This document shows positions 7,601 to 15,657 of a stretch of 54,223 nt of DNA, piece by piece (position 1 is the first letter of the stretch; the number at the start of each line of letters is the position of its first letter). Location of the stretch: assembly GCA_027309085.1 (NCBI GenBank), contig DAIDDL010000028.1:1-54223 (forward strand). The letters are read 5' to 3'. A model generated the notes under the pieces. It was given only the letters and a program-made list of their open reading frames with translations. It was not told the origin of the DNA and ran no database searches. The DNA comes from Sulfobacillus sp. (GTDB lineage Bacteria; Bacillota; Sulfobacillia; Sulfobacillales; Sulfobacillaceae). The translations under genes and the position numbers were made by a program.

Positions 7601-8818
7601 TCAGGGGTGCGCCAGCCACACGGCCGCCCGCTGTACAGCAGTCAGTGTCTCCGCAGTGGCAGGCCCTTCCAGAACCAGCACCATCCCCTGGTGAAACGAC
7701 GTGCATGCCACGGCAAAGTTGGAATCAGGCCGCCATACGTGAAACACTATCCCCCCTACCACCTCCGATGGAACGACGGCATCAATCTGGCGGACAGTGC
7801 CGGGCTGGGTGACGGGAGGATAATGTCCTGAAGTCCCATGCACGGGAGTTGCCAGCCAGTGGATCGGCAGCACTCTGCCTCCGGTGATAAAAGGCAGGTA
7901 GGCCCGCGCCACCTCGTCCCCGGTACCCCACAGGTCACGGCCTTGTGCCATCACCGCCGTACTAATTCGGGGTAGCGATGGGTTGCCTACCGGCTGCCCG
8001 GGAACAGTCTCCTGCGCGTCCCATCCCAGCTTTTTCAGCGCGCCAGCAATTCCGGCGGTGTGCCAGCGCGATCCCAACTCCTCAAGGAGGCGGCTGCCTC
8101 CCGTGGCTGGCAGTCCCTGGTAGAGATGAGGGTCATTCAGCGCCATGGCCAGCATCACCGGCGTTAGCGCCTGGCCTACGGGATGGGGCTGCCAGCTGAT
8201 TTGCCGCCCAAGGGGACTACCCGTCTGGGCAAGCAGTCCCCCGCTCCCATTCACCGCCACCAGGCTTCCCCCCGCTGGCAGCAGAGAAGCGAGCTGCACC
8301 ATCAACGTGTCGCTCACAGTAGTGTGAATAGAACCCTTGGGCCCCGCAAATCCCCGTCCGTCCCACTGTAAGGGCCGGGAGTCTTTCCGGCCTTCCGTGA
8401 TGGCCGCAAGCATAGTGTCCGAAACACCAGAACGTGCAGTGGCCTCCTGCACCTTCGTGAGGTAGAGCCCCGGGATATTCCACTGCAAGGCTGCGTGAAA
8501 CAAGGACGACCGGCCATTCCAGATCACCTGCTCCAGACTGTGCCCGTGCGGCGCATAACGGCTCGCGAGCTCCTTGTGCGCCCATGACGGCAGCCGGGAA
8601 GGAACGATAACGAGAGCGGAGATCCAGTGCCTTTGCGTGAGCCGCACACCACCGGCCCCGAACACCATAACATCAGTGACTGGGTGGACAGTGGCAGTCG
8701 GGCCCTGCGCAAATGGCAAGGGGGCCGCCGGACGCAGGAACATCCACCACGACAGAGCCAAGATTCCCACAAATACAGCTGCTGATGTTCCTGCCCACGC
8801 ACGACGCGTCCAGTACAT
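7601..8818 (-). CDS. Membrane-anchored, degenerate penicillin-binding-protein-like protein
   Basis: 405 residues with an N-terminal signal anchor (about residues 9-29) and an extracytoplasmic domain. The segment QPHPVGQALTPVMLAMAL closely resembles the GQG...TPLQLA block that precedes the KTG motif of class A/B PBP transpeptidase domains, and the C-terminal strand pattern (GGIVFHVWRP..FAVACTSF) fits the same fold. I cannot find a convincing SxxK or KTG; HGTSG stands where KTG would be. It is therefore probably a catalytically dead transpeptidase homologue. It follows mltG on the same strand, so a scaffolding or regulatory role in cell-wall synthesis is plausible but unproven. Its ribosome site lies inside the hairpin at 8822-8862. 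Confidence 0.6.
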   Translation of the reverse strand: MYWTRRAWAGTSAAVFVGILALSWWMFLRPAAPLPFAQGPTATVHPVTDVMVFGAGGVRLTQRHWISALVIVPSRLPSWAHKELASRYAPHGHSLEQVIWNGRSSLFHAALQWNIPGLYLTKVQEATARSGVSDTMLAAITEGRKDSRPLQWDGRGFAGPKGSIHTTVSDTLMVQLASLLPAGGSLVAVNGSGGLLAQTGSPLGRQISWQPHPVGQALTPVMLAMALNDPHLYQGLPATGGSRLLEELGSRWHTAGIAGALKKLGWDAQETVPGQPVGNPSLPRISTAVMAQGRDLWGTGDEVARAYLPFITGGRVLPIHWLATPVHGTSGHYPPVTQPGTVRQIDAVVPSEVVGGIVFHVWRPDSNFAVACTSFHQGMVLVLEGPATAETLTAVQRAAVWLAHP

Positions 8819-8821
8819 ATA

Positions 8822-8862
8822 GAAAAACTCCCTTCAATTCTTCTTCTACTAGGGAGTTTTTC
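8822..8862 (-). terminator. Terminator-like hairpin that also covers the next ribosome site
   Basis: On the minus strand GAAAAACTCCCT is followed after 17 bases by its exact complement AGGGAGTTTTTC. It sits between the mltG stop (8889) and the ATG at 8818. The 3' arm provides both the T tract of a rho-independent terminator and the GAAGGGAG ribosome site of the following gene. Read-through RNA would therefore have its ribosome site masked. Confidence 0.65.
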
Positions 8863-8888
8863 CATATTTTACAATTTAATACATTTGC

Positions 8889-9932
8889 CTAAGGATGCTG
8901 GTTTGCATAGGCGATATTCGCCAATTGCTGGGCATACGTCGCCGCGTATAAGACTTTTCCACTAGGCAAGGACAAAAAGTATAAGTACGGCTCCGGAGCC
9001 GGTGTCAGAGCGGCTCTGAATGCCGTCATGCCAGGATTGGCTATGGGCCCCGGGGGCAAGCCTTGATGCTGGTAGGTATTGAATGGCGACGGCACAGTCA
9101 AATTCGTATAATTCAGAGGGCCTTTGACAGCATGGCCCAGGGCATAGCGCACAGTGGCATCACTTTGCAAGGGCATTCCCACTTTAAGCCTGTTGACAAA
9201 TACTCCGGCGATGCCGCGGGCATCGGGTGGCTCTTTATCTTCTTGCTGAACCATGGAGGCCAGAGTCACCCACTGCGTCAGGCTGAGAGAGGAATGGCTT
9301 GCCCGGTACACCGGCAAAGCCCGCCGCTCAAAAGTCTGCCACATCATAGTGAAAGCTTGGGCAGGGGTTGTCCCATACGGAAATTTATAGGTTGCAGGAA
9401 AGAGATAGCCTTCATCAGGATCCCGCACTCCAACCGCGGGAGCTGGCATGCCCGGCAAGGGATGGTCCAGCAGTTTCCGGTACTCTTGCCGACTTCCGAT
9501 ATGAGACGCGACCAGCCGGGATATGATCTGCTGCACCGTGAAGCCTTCTGGAATCGCAACGCGTATCGTCACCACTTGGCCTGTCCTCATCATGGCCATG
9601 ATTTGCTGTGGACTCTGATTCGGGCGGATCCGGTACACGCCGCTTTCTAGAGACCGCGACAGGTGGTACACCCGGCTCAAAACCCGAAACGCCAGAGCCG
9701 AGCGTATAAGCCTTCTCTGTTGAAGGGTGCGCGCGATGACATCGGCAGACTGACCAGATTTCACCGTAACATACGACGGATGCGAGTCCCTTGAGTCCAC
9801 GGGCTGAAATTGCAGCCACCCCCAGAACCCAGACAAAAGGACGGCCAATAAAAGAGCCGTCCCCCCTATCCTTGCCCAGGTCCGCTGCCATCGCGGCCGC
9901 CTCACCTTATGCAGCTTACGGGATGGCAACAA
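8889..9932 (-). CDS. mltG: Endolytic murein transglycosylase MltG
   Basis: Membrane-anchored lytic transglycosylase (YceG/YrrL) that cuts nascent glycan strands in the periplasm-facing space. It has a basic cytoplasmic head, one transmembrane helix (about residues 23-42), a LysM-like segment (YVTVKSGQSADVIARTL), and the catalytic domain with EGYLFPATYKF, LASMVQQEDKE, GVFVNRLKVGMPLQSD and PFNTYQHQGLPPGPIANPG. The usual EKE catalytic stretch reads QQE here: the first Glu is Gln and the second is kept. 347 residues is standard. The start is TTG 9932 after GGAGGG at a rather long spacing. It is the last member of the alaS-ireB-ruvX-yrzB-mltG cluster known from other Firmicutes. Confidence 0.92.
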   Translation of the reverse strand: MLPSRKLHKVRRPRWQRTWARIGGTALLLAVLLSGFWGWLQFQPVDSRDSHPSYVTVKSGQSADVIARTLQQRRLIRSALAFRVLSRVYHLSRSLESGVYRIRPNQSPQQIMAMMRTGQVVTIRVAIPEGFTVQQIISRLVASHIGSRQEYRKLLDHPLPGMPAPAVGVRDPDEGYLFPATYKFPYGTTPAQAFTMMWQTFERRALPVYRASHSSLSLTQWVTLASMVQQEDKEPPDARGIAGVFVNRLKVGMPLQSDATVRYALGHAVKGPLNYTNLTVPSPFNTYQHQGLPPGPIANPGMTAFRAALTPAPEPYLYFLSLPSGKVLYAATYAQQLANIAYANQHP

Positions 9933-9961
9933 TAAAACATCCCTCCAAGCTCCGCAGGAGA

Positions 9962-10261
9962 CTACTCATCTTCGTCCAAAAGCTCTTCGTAGGCCTGAGC
10001 CACTTTTTCCCATTCTTCTTCGGATTCGATGTCAACCAACACATCGTCCCCGTCATCATCTTTCTCAAGCCGCAGGATGACCGCTTCCGCTTCTTCATCT
10101 TCTTCTGTATCGATGGGCAGCAAAATGGCGTAATCCTGTTCTTCCACCTCGATTACATCCACAACCACAAATTCGTGCTCATGTCCGTCCTCGTCTGTCA
10201 GGGTAATAATTTCGTCTTCTTCCTCAGGTCCCTGCCCTATCAAATCTTTGTCATCAGCCAT
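9962..10261 (-). CDS. yrzB: DUF1292 (YrzB-like) acidic protein, internal start
   Basis: 99 residues, strongly acidic (DEEDEE-type runs), matching the DUF1292 family that follows ruvX in Firmicutes; function unknown. Although it lies in frame with ruvX, it keeps its own ribosome site, GGGAGG eight bases before ATG 10261. It is thus probably also made as a free protein even if the fusion is translated. [20 protein letters not shown] and the IDIES-type strands are the conserved part. mltG follows 29 bases downstream. Confidence 0.7.
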   Translation of the reverse strand: MADDKDLIGQGPEEEDEIITLTDEDGHEHEFVVVDVIEVEEQDYAILLPIDTEEDEEAEAVILRLEKDDDGDDVLVDIESEEEWEKVAQAYEELLDEDE

Positions 10262-10702
10262 TGTGATGTCCTCCCTTAATTTGGTGTTTTTTTTATGGTC
10301 AAGATACCCCTGGAGAATTAATGCGGCAGCCAGACCATCCACCAGTTTTTTTCTGTTTTCGCGCCGCACGTCGCGCTCTATGAGCAACCGCTCGGCCAGC
10401 CGCGTGGTGAGCCGTTCGTCCCATGTCACCACCTCGCAGGAAGCCTGCGCTCGAAGTGTGGTGACGAACTTCAAAGTTTTCTGGGCCTGGGGACCGACGC
10501 TTGCATTCATGTTCAATGGTAAGCCTACCACAATTTCCTTGATATTCCAGACGGCGACCAAATCCAGAATGAGCTGAAGATCATGGGAATGTGAGCTCCG
10601 CTTGATAGGAGGCTTAGTTGACGCAAGAACTGCCATTTCATCGCTGATAGCGACCCCAATCCATTTATCCCCCACGTCCAACGCCATTATGCGTTCAGCC
10701 AT
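9962..10702 (-). CDS. ruvX: RuvX (YqgF) fused in frame to a DUF1292 protein
   Basis: Residues 1-137 form the RNase H-like Holliday-junction resolvase/pre-16S rRNA nuclease family: [17 protein letters not shown] with the first Asp, [18 protein letters not shown] and [14 protein letters not shown], where RuvX normally ends. The frame does not stop but continues through a linker ([12 protein letters not shown]) into a full DUF1292 protein from Met148. The linker contains eight A in the mRNA (10287-10294). A one-base gain or loss there would end RuvX within about 14 codons. In Bacillus these are two adjacent genes, ruvX (yrrK) and yrzB. Fusion, slippage-controlled expression or a sequence error are the alternatives. 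The ireB stop overlaps this start by 8 bases. Confidence 0.8.
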   Translation of the reverse strand: MAERIMALDVGDKWIGVAISDEMAVLASTKPPIKRSSHSHDLQLILDLVAVWNIKEIVVGLPLNMNASVGPQAQKTLKFVTTLRAQASCEVVTWDERLTTRLAERLLIERDVRRENRKKLVDGLAAALILQGYLDHKKNTKLREDITMADDKDLIGQGPEEEDEIITLTDEDGHEHEFVVVDVIEVEEQDYAILLPIDTEEDEEAEAVILRLEKDDDGDDVLVDIESEEEWEKVAQAYEELLDEDE

Positions 10703-10970
10703 TGGGCGAGGTCGTTTCTACATGGGCCACGTACTGCCGGAGCAGTTCCTCCAGCAGCTCATCCCGTTCAACACGGCGTATCAGGTTACGCGCCCCCTGG
10801 TGACTCGTGATGTAGGCAGGATCGCCGGATAGCAAATACCCGACAAGCTGGCTAATGGGATTATACCCTTTATCCTTCAGGGCACTATAGACTTCGCGCA
10901 AAACCGCATCGGCCTGGTTGGCCGCTTCTTGATGGCCCCATAGCCTGCGAGTCTCATCTGTCGGCCCCAT
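10695..10970 (-). CDS. ireB: IreB family regulatory phosphoprotein
   Basis: UPF0297 (YrzL) family, about 91 residues from the second ATG at 10970. In Enterococcus the homologue is a substrate of the Ser/Thr kinase IreK and affects cephalosporin tolerance. The signatures [34 protein letters not shown] and [17 protein letters not shown] span nearly the whole family consensus, and the Thr near the N-terminus (PTDET) is where phosphorylation occurs in relatives. GGGAGG abuts the upstream ATG at 10979 but is nine bases from the one at 10970, hence the choice. It lies between alaS and ruvX, as in other Firmicutes. Confidence 0.92.
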   Translation of the reverse strand: MGPTDETRRLWGHQEAANQADAVLREVYSALKDKGYNPISQLVGYLLSGDPAYITSHQGARNLIRRVERDELLEELLRQYVAHVETTSPNG

Positions 10971-10998
10971 CGTCCACATCCTCCCTTATGGTTGTTGG

Positions 10999-13617
10999 TT
11001 ATCCGGCTGCCACCAGCTTCTCAGACACCTGCCGCCGGGCTTCCGCCAGCAAGAGCGGGATTCCCTGCGGATTTTTACCGCCGGCCTGCGCAAGGTCCGC
11101 CCGTCCGCCGCCGCCCCCGTCAATATAAGCCGCGAGGCTCTTCACCAATATGCGGGCATCAAGACCCCGAGCTACCAAGTCTTTCCCTAAATATACAACT
11201 AATGAAGCCCGCTCACCATGGTTAGCCGCTAAAATCACCCCTTGCGCCCGAGACTTAGCGCCGTCCAGCACTTCACGCAATGCGTCCAGCGACTCGGTAG
11301 TGGCCTCCGCCACGACCAAACGCAACCCGTCATAGGTGATGGCCTGCTCGGCCAGGTCCACACCCTGTTCGAAGCGGATCTGACGTTCGAGATCCAGCAG
11401 GCGGCCCTCAAGGGTTTTGCTGTTCTGCAAAATTTCCCCGATTTTCGCCGACAAATTTTGAGGCGCTACATGCAATTGGTCCCCAATATCCTCAACCGAC
11501 CGCCGCAGCAGGCGGGCCCAGCCGACCGCATTGCGTCCGGTGACGGCTTCAATCCGGCGGGAGCCCGTGCCTACCGAGCTCTCCTCCGTAATGGCAAATA
11601 GACCCAGTTGCCCAGTAGCAGAACAGTGAGTGCCGCCGCACAATTCTTGGCTGGCTCCCAGTACCGTCACCACCCGCACAACCTCTCCATACTTATCCCC
11701 GAAAAAGGCTAAGGCGCCTTCTTGCAGAGCTTCCTCCTTGGCCATAACCCGCGTTTGCACGGGAATGTTCTTCAGAATCCAACCGTTGACCAAGTCCTCA
11801 ATCTGTTCGACCTGATCAGCAGATAAGGGCTGCGGATACGAAAAATCAAAGCGCAGCCTGTCTGGCGCCACCAGCGAACCTGTCTGGTGGACCCCCGTGC
11901 CAAGGACCGCGCGGAGGGCCGCATGGAGGAGGTGGGTCCCGGTGTGATTGCGGCGGGCATCATCTCTGGCCTCCCTATCCACAGCCAAAGACACAGCGTC
12001 ACCCTTGGTCACGGTTCCTTGGGTTACCGTTCCGTAATGCCAGACAGCCCCATGAACTTTCACCACATCTTCCACCCGGAAAATTCCCTCCGGACCTGTA
12101 ATGGTTCCGCAGTCTCCCACTTGCCCGCCGCCCTCGGGGTAAAACGGCGTTGAGGGAACCCACAGCCATCCAGATTCTCCCGACATCAGACGGGTTACAG
12201 GATCGTTTCCGATATATAGGCTGTCAATAGGCTGGCTTTCAAGCTCTGTGCGCTCATAACCCACAAATTCTGTCAGGCCATGCTGCGGGAGGTTTTGAGC
12301 GTCCTGGTGCCGGCTGCGGGCGTTGCGCGCACGCTCCTTTTGAGCCGCCATAGCCTGGTCGAATCCCGCCTGGTCTACCCGGATATTTCTCTCTTCGGCG
12401 GCATCCAGCGTCAGATCCAATGGAAATCCAAACGTATCGTACAGGAGGAACGCTTCTTCCCCGCGCAGCTCTTCTCCTGGCGCTATCGCATCGAGCTTGT
12501 CGCCCAGAACTTTCATCCCGGATTCCAGCGTCAGGCGAAATCTTTTTTCTTCTTCATGAATAGATTGCTGGATCAGAGCGGAACCCACCAGCACTTCCGG
12601 ATATGCTGATCCCATGACGTCTTCCACAACTGGAACGAGTTTATGCAAAAATGGTTCCTGAAAATTCAACAGCCGCCCAAACCGCACGGCGCGCCGCAAA
12701 ATTCTGCGCATGACATAACCACGGTCTGAGTTGCTGAAAGAAACTCCTTCTGCCAGCAGAAACGTAATGGCGCGAATATGATCTGCGATCACACGAAATG
12801 GCATACCGCGGGGACCGGGGTCATAGACGATTCCCGACAGCGCTTCTATGGCCGAAATCAGTGGCCGCAGAAGGTCCGTTTCAAAATTGGACTCCACGCC
12901 TTGAAGGTACGCGGCAATCCGTTCAAGTCCCATGCCGGTGTCGATGCTCGGGCGCGGCAGCGGCGTCAGAGTTCCCGTGCTGTCCCGGTCATACTGCATG
13001 AAGACAAGATTCCAGATTTCCTGAATGCGGTCGCATTCACACAGCCCCAGGCCGCACTGATCGCCACAAGCATATTGGGCGCCACGGTCCACAAAAATTT
13101 CCGAGCTGGGGCCGCACGGCCCGGTATCGCCCATGCTCCAGAAGTTGTCTTTCTCGCCCATGCGCACAATGCGCTCAGGGGATACCCCAGCCACTTCCTG
13201 CCATAATTGATATGCTTCCTCGTCGGTCTCGAACACCGTGATCCACAGAACCTGCGGGTCAATCCGCAAAACCTCCGTAAGAAAAGTCCACGCAAATCCT
13301 ATAGCATCACGCTTGAAATAGTCGCCAAAAGAAAAGTTTCCGAGCATTTCAAAGAAGGTTTGGTGACGGGCCGTCTTACCTACTTGATCGAGGTCGTTGT
13401 GCTTGCCTCCGGCCCGCATGCATTTTTGTACAGTGACAGCGCGGCGGTAGGAGCGCGCTTCTTTGCCGAGAAACACATCCTTAAACTGCACCATGCCCGC
13501 ATTCGTAAATAACAGCGTGGGATCCTGGGCGGGCACTAAGGGTGAACTGGGCACTTTATGATGCCCCTGAGACTCAAAAAAATCAAGAAATTTTTGCCGA
13601 ATTTCGGCAGAACGCAT
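10999..13617 (-). CDS. alaS: Alanine--tRNA ligase
   Basis: Class II aminoacyl-tRNA synthetase charging tRNA-Ala, with editing of Ser/Gly mischarging. In order: catalytic core (FFESQGHHKVPSSPLVP, LLFTNAGMVQFKDVFLG, RRAVTVQKCMR, GMGLERIA), tRNA-binding helices, the editing domain with the HxxxH and CxxxH zinc/editing motifs (NHTGTHLLHAAL and CGGTHC), and the C-terminal DHHA1-like domain with a Gly-rich GGGGGRADLAQAGG. 872 residues is normal. The frame is open to 13665, but ATG 13617 with AAGGAGG at ideal spacing is the start. The 78-base leader is too short for a T-box. It heads the ireB-ruvX-yrzB-mltG series. Confidence 0.97.
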   Translation of the reverse strand: MRSAEIRQKFLDFFESQGHHKVPSSPLVPAQDPTLLFTNAGMVQFKDVFLGKEARSYRRAVTVQKCMRAGGKHNDLDQVGKTARHQTFFEMLGNFSFGDYFKRDAIGFAWTFLTEVLRIDPQVLWITVFETDEEAYQLWQEVAGVSPERIVRMGEKDNFWSMGDTGPCGPSSEIFVDRGAQYACGDQCGLGLCECDRIQEIWNLVFMQYDRDSTGTLTPLPRPSIDTGMGLERIAAYLQGVESNFETDLLRPLISAIEALSGIVYDPGPRGMPFRVIADHIRAITFLLAEGVSFSNSDRGYVMRRILRRAVRFGRLLNFQEPFLHKLVPVVEDVMGSAYPEVLVGSALIQQSIHEEEKRFRLTLESGMKVLGDKLDAIAPGEELRGEEAFLLYDTFGFPLDLTLDAAEERNIRVDQAGFDQAMAAQKERARNARSRHQDAQNLPQHGLTEFVGYERTELESQPIDSLYIGNDPVTRLMSGESGWLWVPSTPFYPEGGGQVGDCGTITGPEGIFRVEDVVKVHGAVWHYGTVTQGTVTKGDAVSLAVDREARDDARRNHTGTHLLHAALRAVLGTGVHQTGSLVAPDRLRFDFSYPQPLSADQVEQIEDLVNGWILKNIPVQTRVMAKEEALQEGALAFFGDKYGEVVRVVTVLGASQELCGGTHCSATGQLGLFAITEESSVGTGSRRIEAVTGRNAVGWARLLRRSVEDIGDQLHVAPQNLSAKIGEILQNSKTLEGRLLDLERQIRFEQGVDLAEQAITYDGLRLVVAEATTESLDALREVLDGAKSRAQGVILAANHGERASLVVYLGKDLVARGLDARILVKSLAAYIDGGGGGRADLAQAGGKNPQGIPLLLAEARRQVSEKLVAAG

Positions 13618-13694
13618 AGAAAATCCTCCTTGCCGCAATACAAAGGCATTGCTAATCTTTCTCATTGTACTTGGCTCCTTCTGCCACGGTCAAG

Positions 13695-14831
13695 TCAGAT
13701 TGTCAGGCGCCGATATAAATGAGCTAACAGAACCTTAATGACTGCCGCAGTAGGAACCGCCAGAAGAAGCCCTGCGACCCCGGCAATTTCGCCTCCCGCC
13801 AAAATAGCGAAGATGACAACCAGTGGATGCAGCCCGACCGAATCTCCCATTACCTTGGGGCCGATGACTGTCCCTTCAAGCTGGTGAATCGCCACGAAAC
13901 CCATGATGGCATAGACGGCCGTCCATGGCGACCGGTCCATGCCCAAGATCACAGCGGGAAGGGCCCCCGCAATAGGACCGACATACGGAATAATGTCGGT
14001 CACTCCGGCAATAGCCCCAATGAGGAGGGCCAAGGGAATTCCCAGTATCCCGACCCACAGCCCGGACAGAACTCCTACGACCAGCGCGACCAGCAGCTGG
14101 CCGCGGATGAACCCATTGAGAGCCCGGTCTATATCCAGGCCCAAAACATACACCTGCGCGTGCCAGGCCACGGGAACAACCTGCCAGAACCGCGCCCTGA
14201 TGCGGCCCATGTCCTTAAGCAGGTAGAACGCCAAAATGGGGGATATAATCAGGCTCAGGATCCCGGGCAGCACTCCAAATACCGTTGACAGCACGGTTTT
14301 GGACAACCCAAACAATTTGCCTTCCCACCGCACACCCATTTCATCTATAGCCATGCGGACCGACCGCGGCATGGGGGCCTGGTGGAAGCGCAGCAGCCAA
14401 TAACTCCACGTGCGCTGCACTTGCCTTGTCAGCGCCGGAATCAGGTGGATCATCTTGACCGTTTCTTGGACCCACAGAGGAACCATGTAGACAATGACCC
14501 CTGCCATCACAATCCCGACTAGGGCGTAAACAATCAGAATCGCAAGGACCCGGTGAATGCGGTGTTTGACAAACCATTCGACCGGGGGAGCGAGAAGATA
14601 GGCTATCACAATAGCAAAAACAAACGGCAACAGCACGACACGCGCGGCCCACAGGACAAATACCGCACCACTGCAAAAGATGGCCAGCAACCCCCAGCGG
14701 TAATACTTCAGGGGCCGCCTGGCCACCGTCAGCCCTTTCACGGAATCTGCCTTCACGGCCGCACCGTCTATCCCAGGCGCCTCTTCGCCAGGTGAATCAA
14801 TCCCCGCCCGCTCGCGCGTGCAGCTTTCCAT
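13695..14831 (-). CDS. AI-2E family transporter (YrrI-like)
   Basis: Polytopic membrane permease of the AI-2E/PerM family, a group of exporters whose members include the AI-2 exporter and Na+/H+ antiporters; the substrate here is unknown. About seven to eight hydrophobic helices are present, with the family hallmark IAGVTDIIPYVGPIAGALPA in the second half and HPLVVIFAILAGGEIAGVAGLLLAVP near the end. The position just upstream of alaS matches yrrI of Bacillus. The frame opens at 14831, which overlaps the preceding gene by 64 bases. A GTG at 14726 preceded by AAAGGG may be the true start, giving about 343 residues. Confidence 0.85.
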   Translation of the reverse strand: MESCTRERAGIDSPGEEAPGIDGAAVKADSVKGLTVARRPLKYYRWGLLAIFCSGAVFVLWAARVVLLPFVFAIVIAYLLAPPVEWFVKHRIHRVLAILIVYALVGIVMAGVIVYMVPLWVQETVKMIHLIPALTRQVQRTWSYWLLRFHQAPMPRSVRMAIDEMGVRWEGKLFGLSKTVLSTVFGVLPGILSLIISPILAFYLLKDMGRIRARFWQVVPVAWHAQVYVLGLDIDRALNGFIRGQLLVALVVGVLSGLWVGILGIPLALLIGAIAGVTDIIPYVGPIAGALPAVILGMDRSPWTAVYAIMGFVAIHQLEGTVIGPKVMGDSVGLHPLVVIFAILAGGEIAGVAGLLLAVPTAAVIKVLLAHLYRRLTI

Positions 14832-14968
14832 GCTTTAGGAGCAGCATGCGAAGCCCCCCGCCAAGCTTTCCGGTAGGCGCCAGCTCCCGGCCTGCGTAAA
14901 ATCCAGACTCCCGCCATTACCGCTCCCACCAAGGCTCCGGTCACCACACCAGACACATACTTTCTCAT
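14768..14968 (-). CDS. Small membrane protein with basic tail
   Basis: 66 residues. One glycine-rich transmembrane helix (VSGVVTGALVGAVMAGVWIL) is followed by a strongly basic, Ala/Arg-rich cytoplasmic tail ending KRRLG, reminiscent of YtxH-like proteins. ATG 14968 has AAGGAG eight bases upstream and overlaps the stop of the zinc-ribbon gene as ATGA, so the two are translationally coupled. Function unknown; I infer co-expression with the yrrI-like transporter immediately downstream. Confidence 0.65.
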   Translation of the reverse strand: MRKYVSGVVTGALVGAVMAGVWILRRPGAGAYRKAWRGASHAAPKAWKAARASGRGLIHLAKRRLG

Positions 14969-15153
14969 GAGATCACTCCTTCCGGACCGCAGTCCTCAAT
15001 GCGGGACAATTCGCCGTCGGCCTCCACGCGAAACATGCGGAGACCCCGGGAGCTCAGTGAAAACTCAATGAAACACTCCCAGCAATAGTATTGTCCGGTA
15101 CCTACACGGCCCACGTTGCGTCCTTGGCATGCTGGGCACAAAGGGTCTGTCAT
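14965..15153 (-). CDS. Small zinc-ribbon protein
   Basis: 62 residues with two Cys pairs, CPAC and CWEC, 19 residues apart from first to last pair, a rubredoxin-like zinc knuckle. After it come a short beta-rich region and an acidic tail. It likely binds one Zn ion; role unknown. AAAGGAGAG lies well placed before ATG 15153. Its stop overlaps the start of the next gene (ATGA at 14965-14968). It lies in the mnmA-yrrD operon. Confidence 0.7.
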   Translation of the reverse strand: MTDPLCPACQGRNVGRVGTGQYYCWECFIEFSLSSRGLRMFRVEADGELSRIEDCGPEGVIS

Positions 15154-15183
15154 GGCAACTCTCTCCTTTTTCGCGTGATACCT

Positions 15184-15654
15184 CTATATTGCCCCGGTCG
15201 CAGCGATCTTAATCCGTCCCTCGTTGTCTAGCTGGAGTTGATGTGCGGGAATCAGCAAAGAGCCCTGCATCAGGTCTTCCAACAACCCTCTGCTCACAAC
15301 AATGTGGTGAACCGCCAAGCTGTTTTCATCAATCACAAAATCCTTGATCCGTCCTAACAGATGGCCCTCAGAATCGCAGACAGCCTGATTGACCAACAGC
15401 CCATGGCCATGGTGCAATCCCCACCATTGTCTGGGTTTTTTTTGAGCAATGCCGGTTTCGCCAATCATCAGCGCCATCGGGGATACCTGCAGGTCTTTGG
15501 CGGCAATGAAACGGCGGCTGACTGCTGTGCGCACGCTGATGCCTTCGATCACCGCATCTGGCCAGCGAATGAAAATATCATCTACCCAGGCCCATGGCCC
15601 TGTTCTCCCTTGAACTTTCACCGGCAAATGCAACAAATGCCAGCGTGTCACCAT
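15184..15654 (-). CDS. yrrD: PRC-barrel domain protein (YrrD-like)
   Basis: 156 residues with two PRC-barrel-like halves: GPWAWVDDIFIRWPDAVIEGISVR and GHLLGRIKDFVIDENSLAVHHIVVSRGLLEDLMQG. The LG(R)IKDFVID...V..I.VS pattern is the PRC-barrel signature found in RimM and in photosynthetic reaction-centre H subunits. In Bacillus subtilis yrrD sits in this same neighbourhood near mnmA. A direct function is not known. It starts 4 bases after the mnmA stop, so it is probably coupled to it. Confidence 0.8.
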   Translation of the reverse strand: MVTRWHLLHLPVKVQGRTGPWAWVDDIFIRWPDAVIEGISVRTAVSRRFIAAKDLQVSPMALMIGETGIAQKKPRQWWGLHHGHGLLVNQAVCDSEGHLLGRIKDFVIDENSLAVHHIVVSRGLLEDLMQGSLLIPAHQLQLDNEGRIKIAATGAI

Positions 15655-15657
15655 ACT

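Noticed and set aside
8889-9932. MltG inactive because the EKE motif reads QQE
   Set aside because: The second Glu is kept and Gln occurs at the first place in other MltG proteins as far as I recall, so loss of activity cannot be claimed.
13618-13694. T-box leader before alaS
   Set aside because: Only 77 bases separate the genes and no T-box sequence or antiterminator is seen; none was found before hisS or aspS either.
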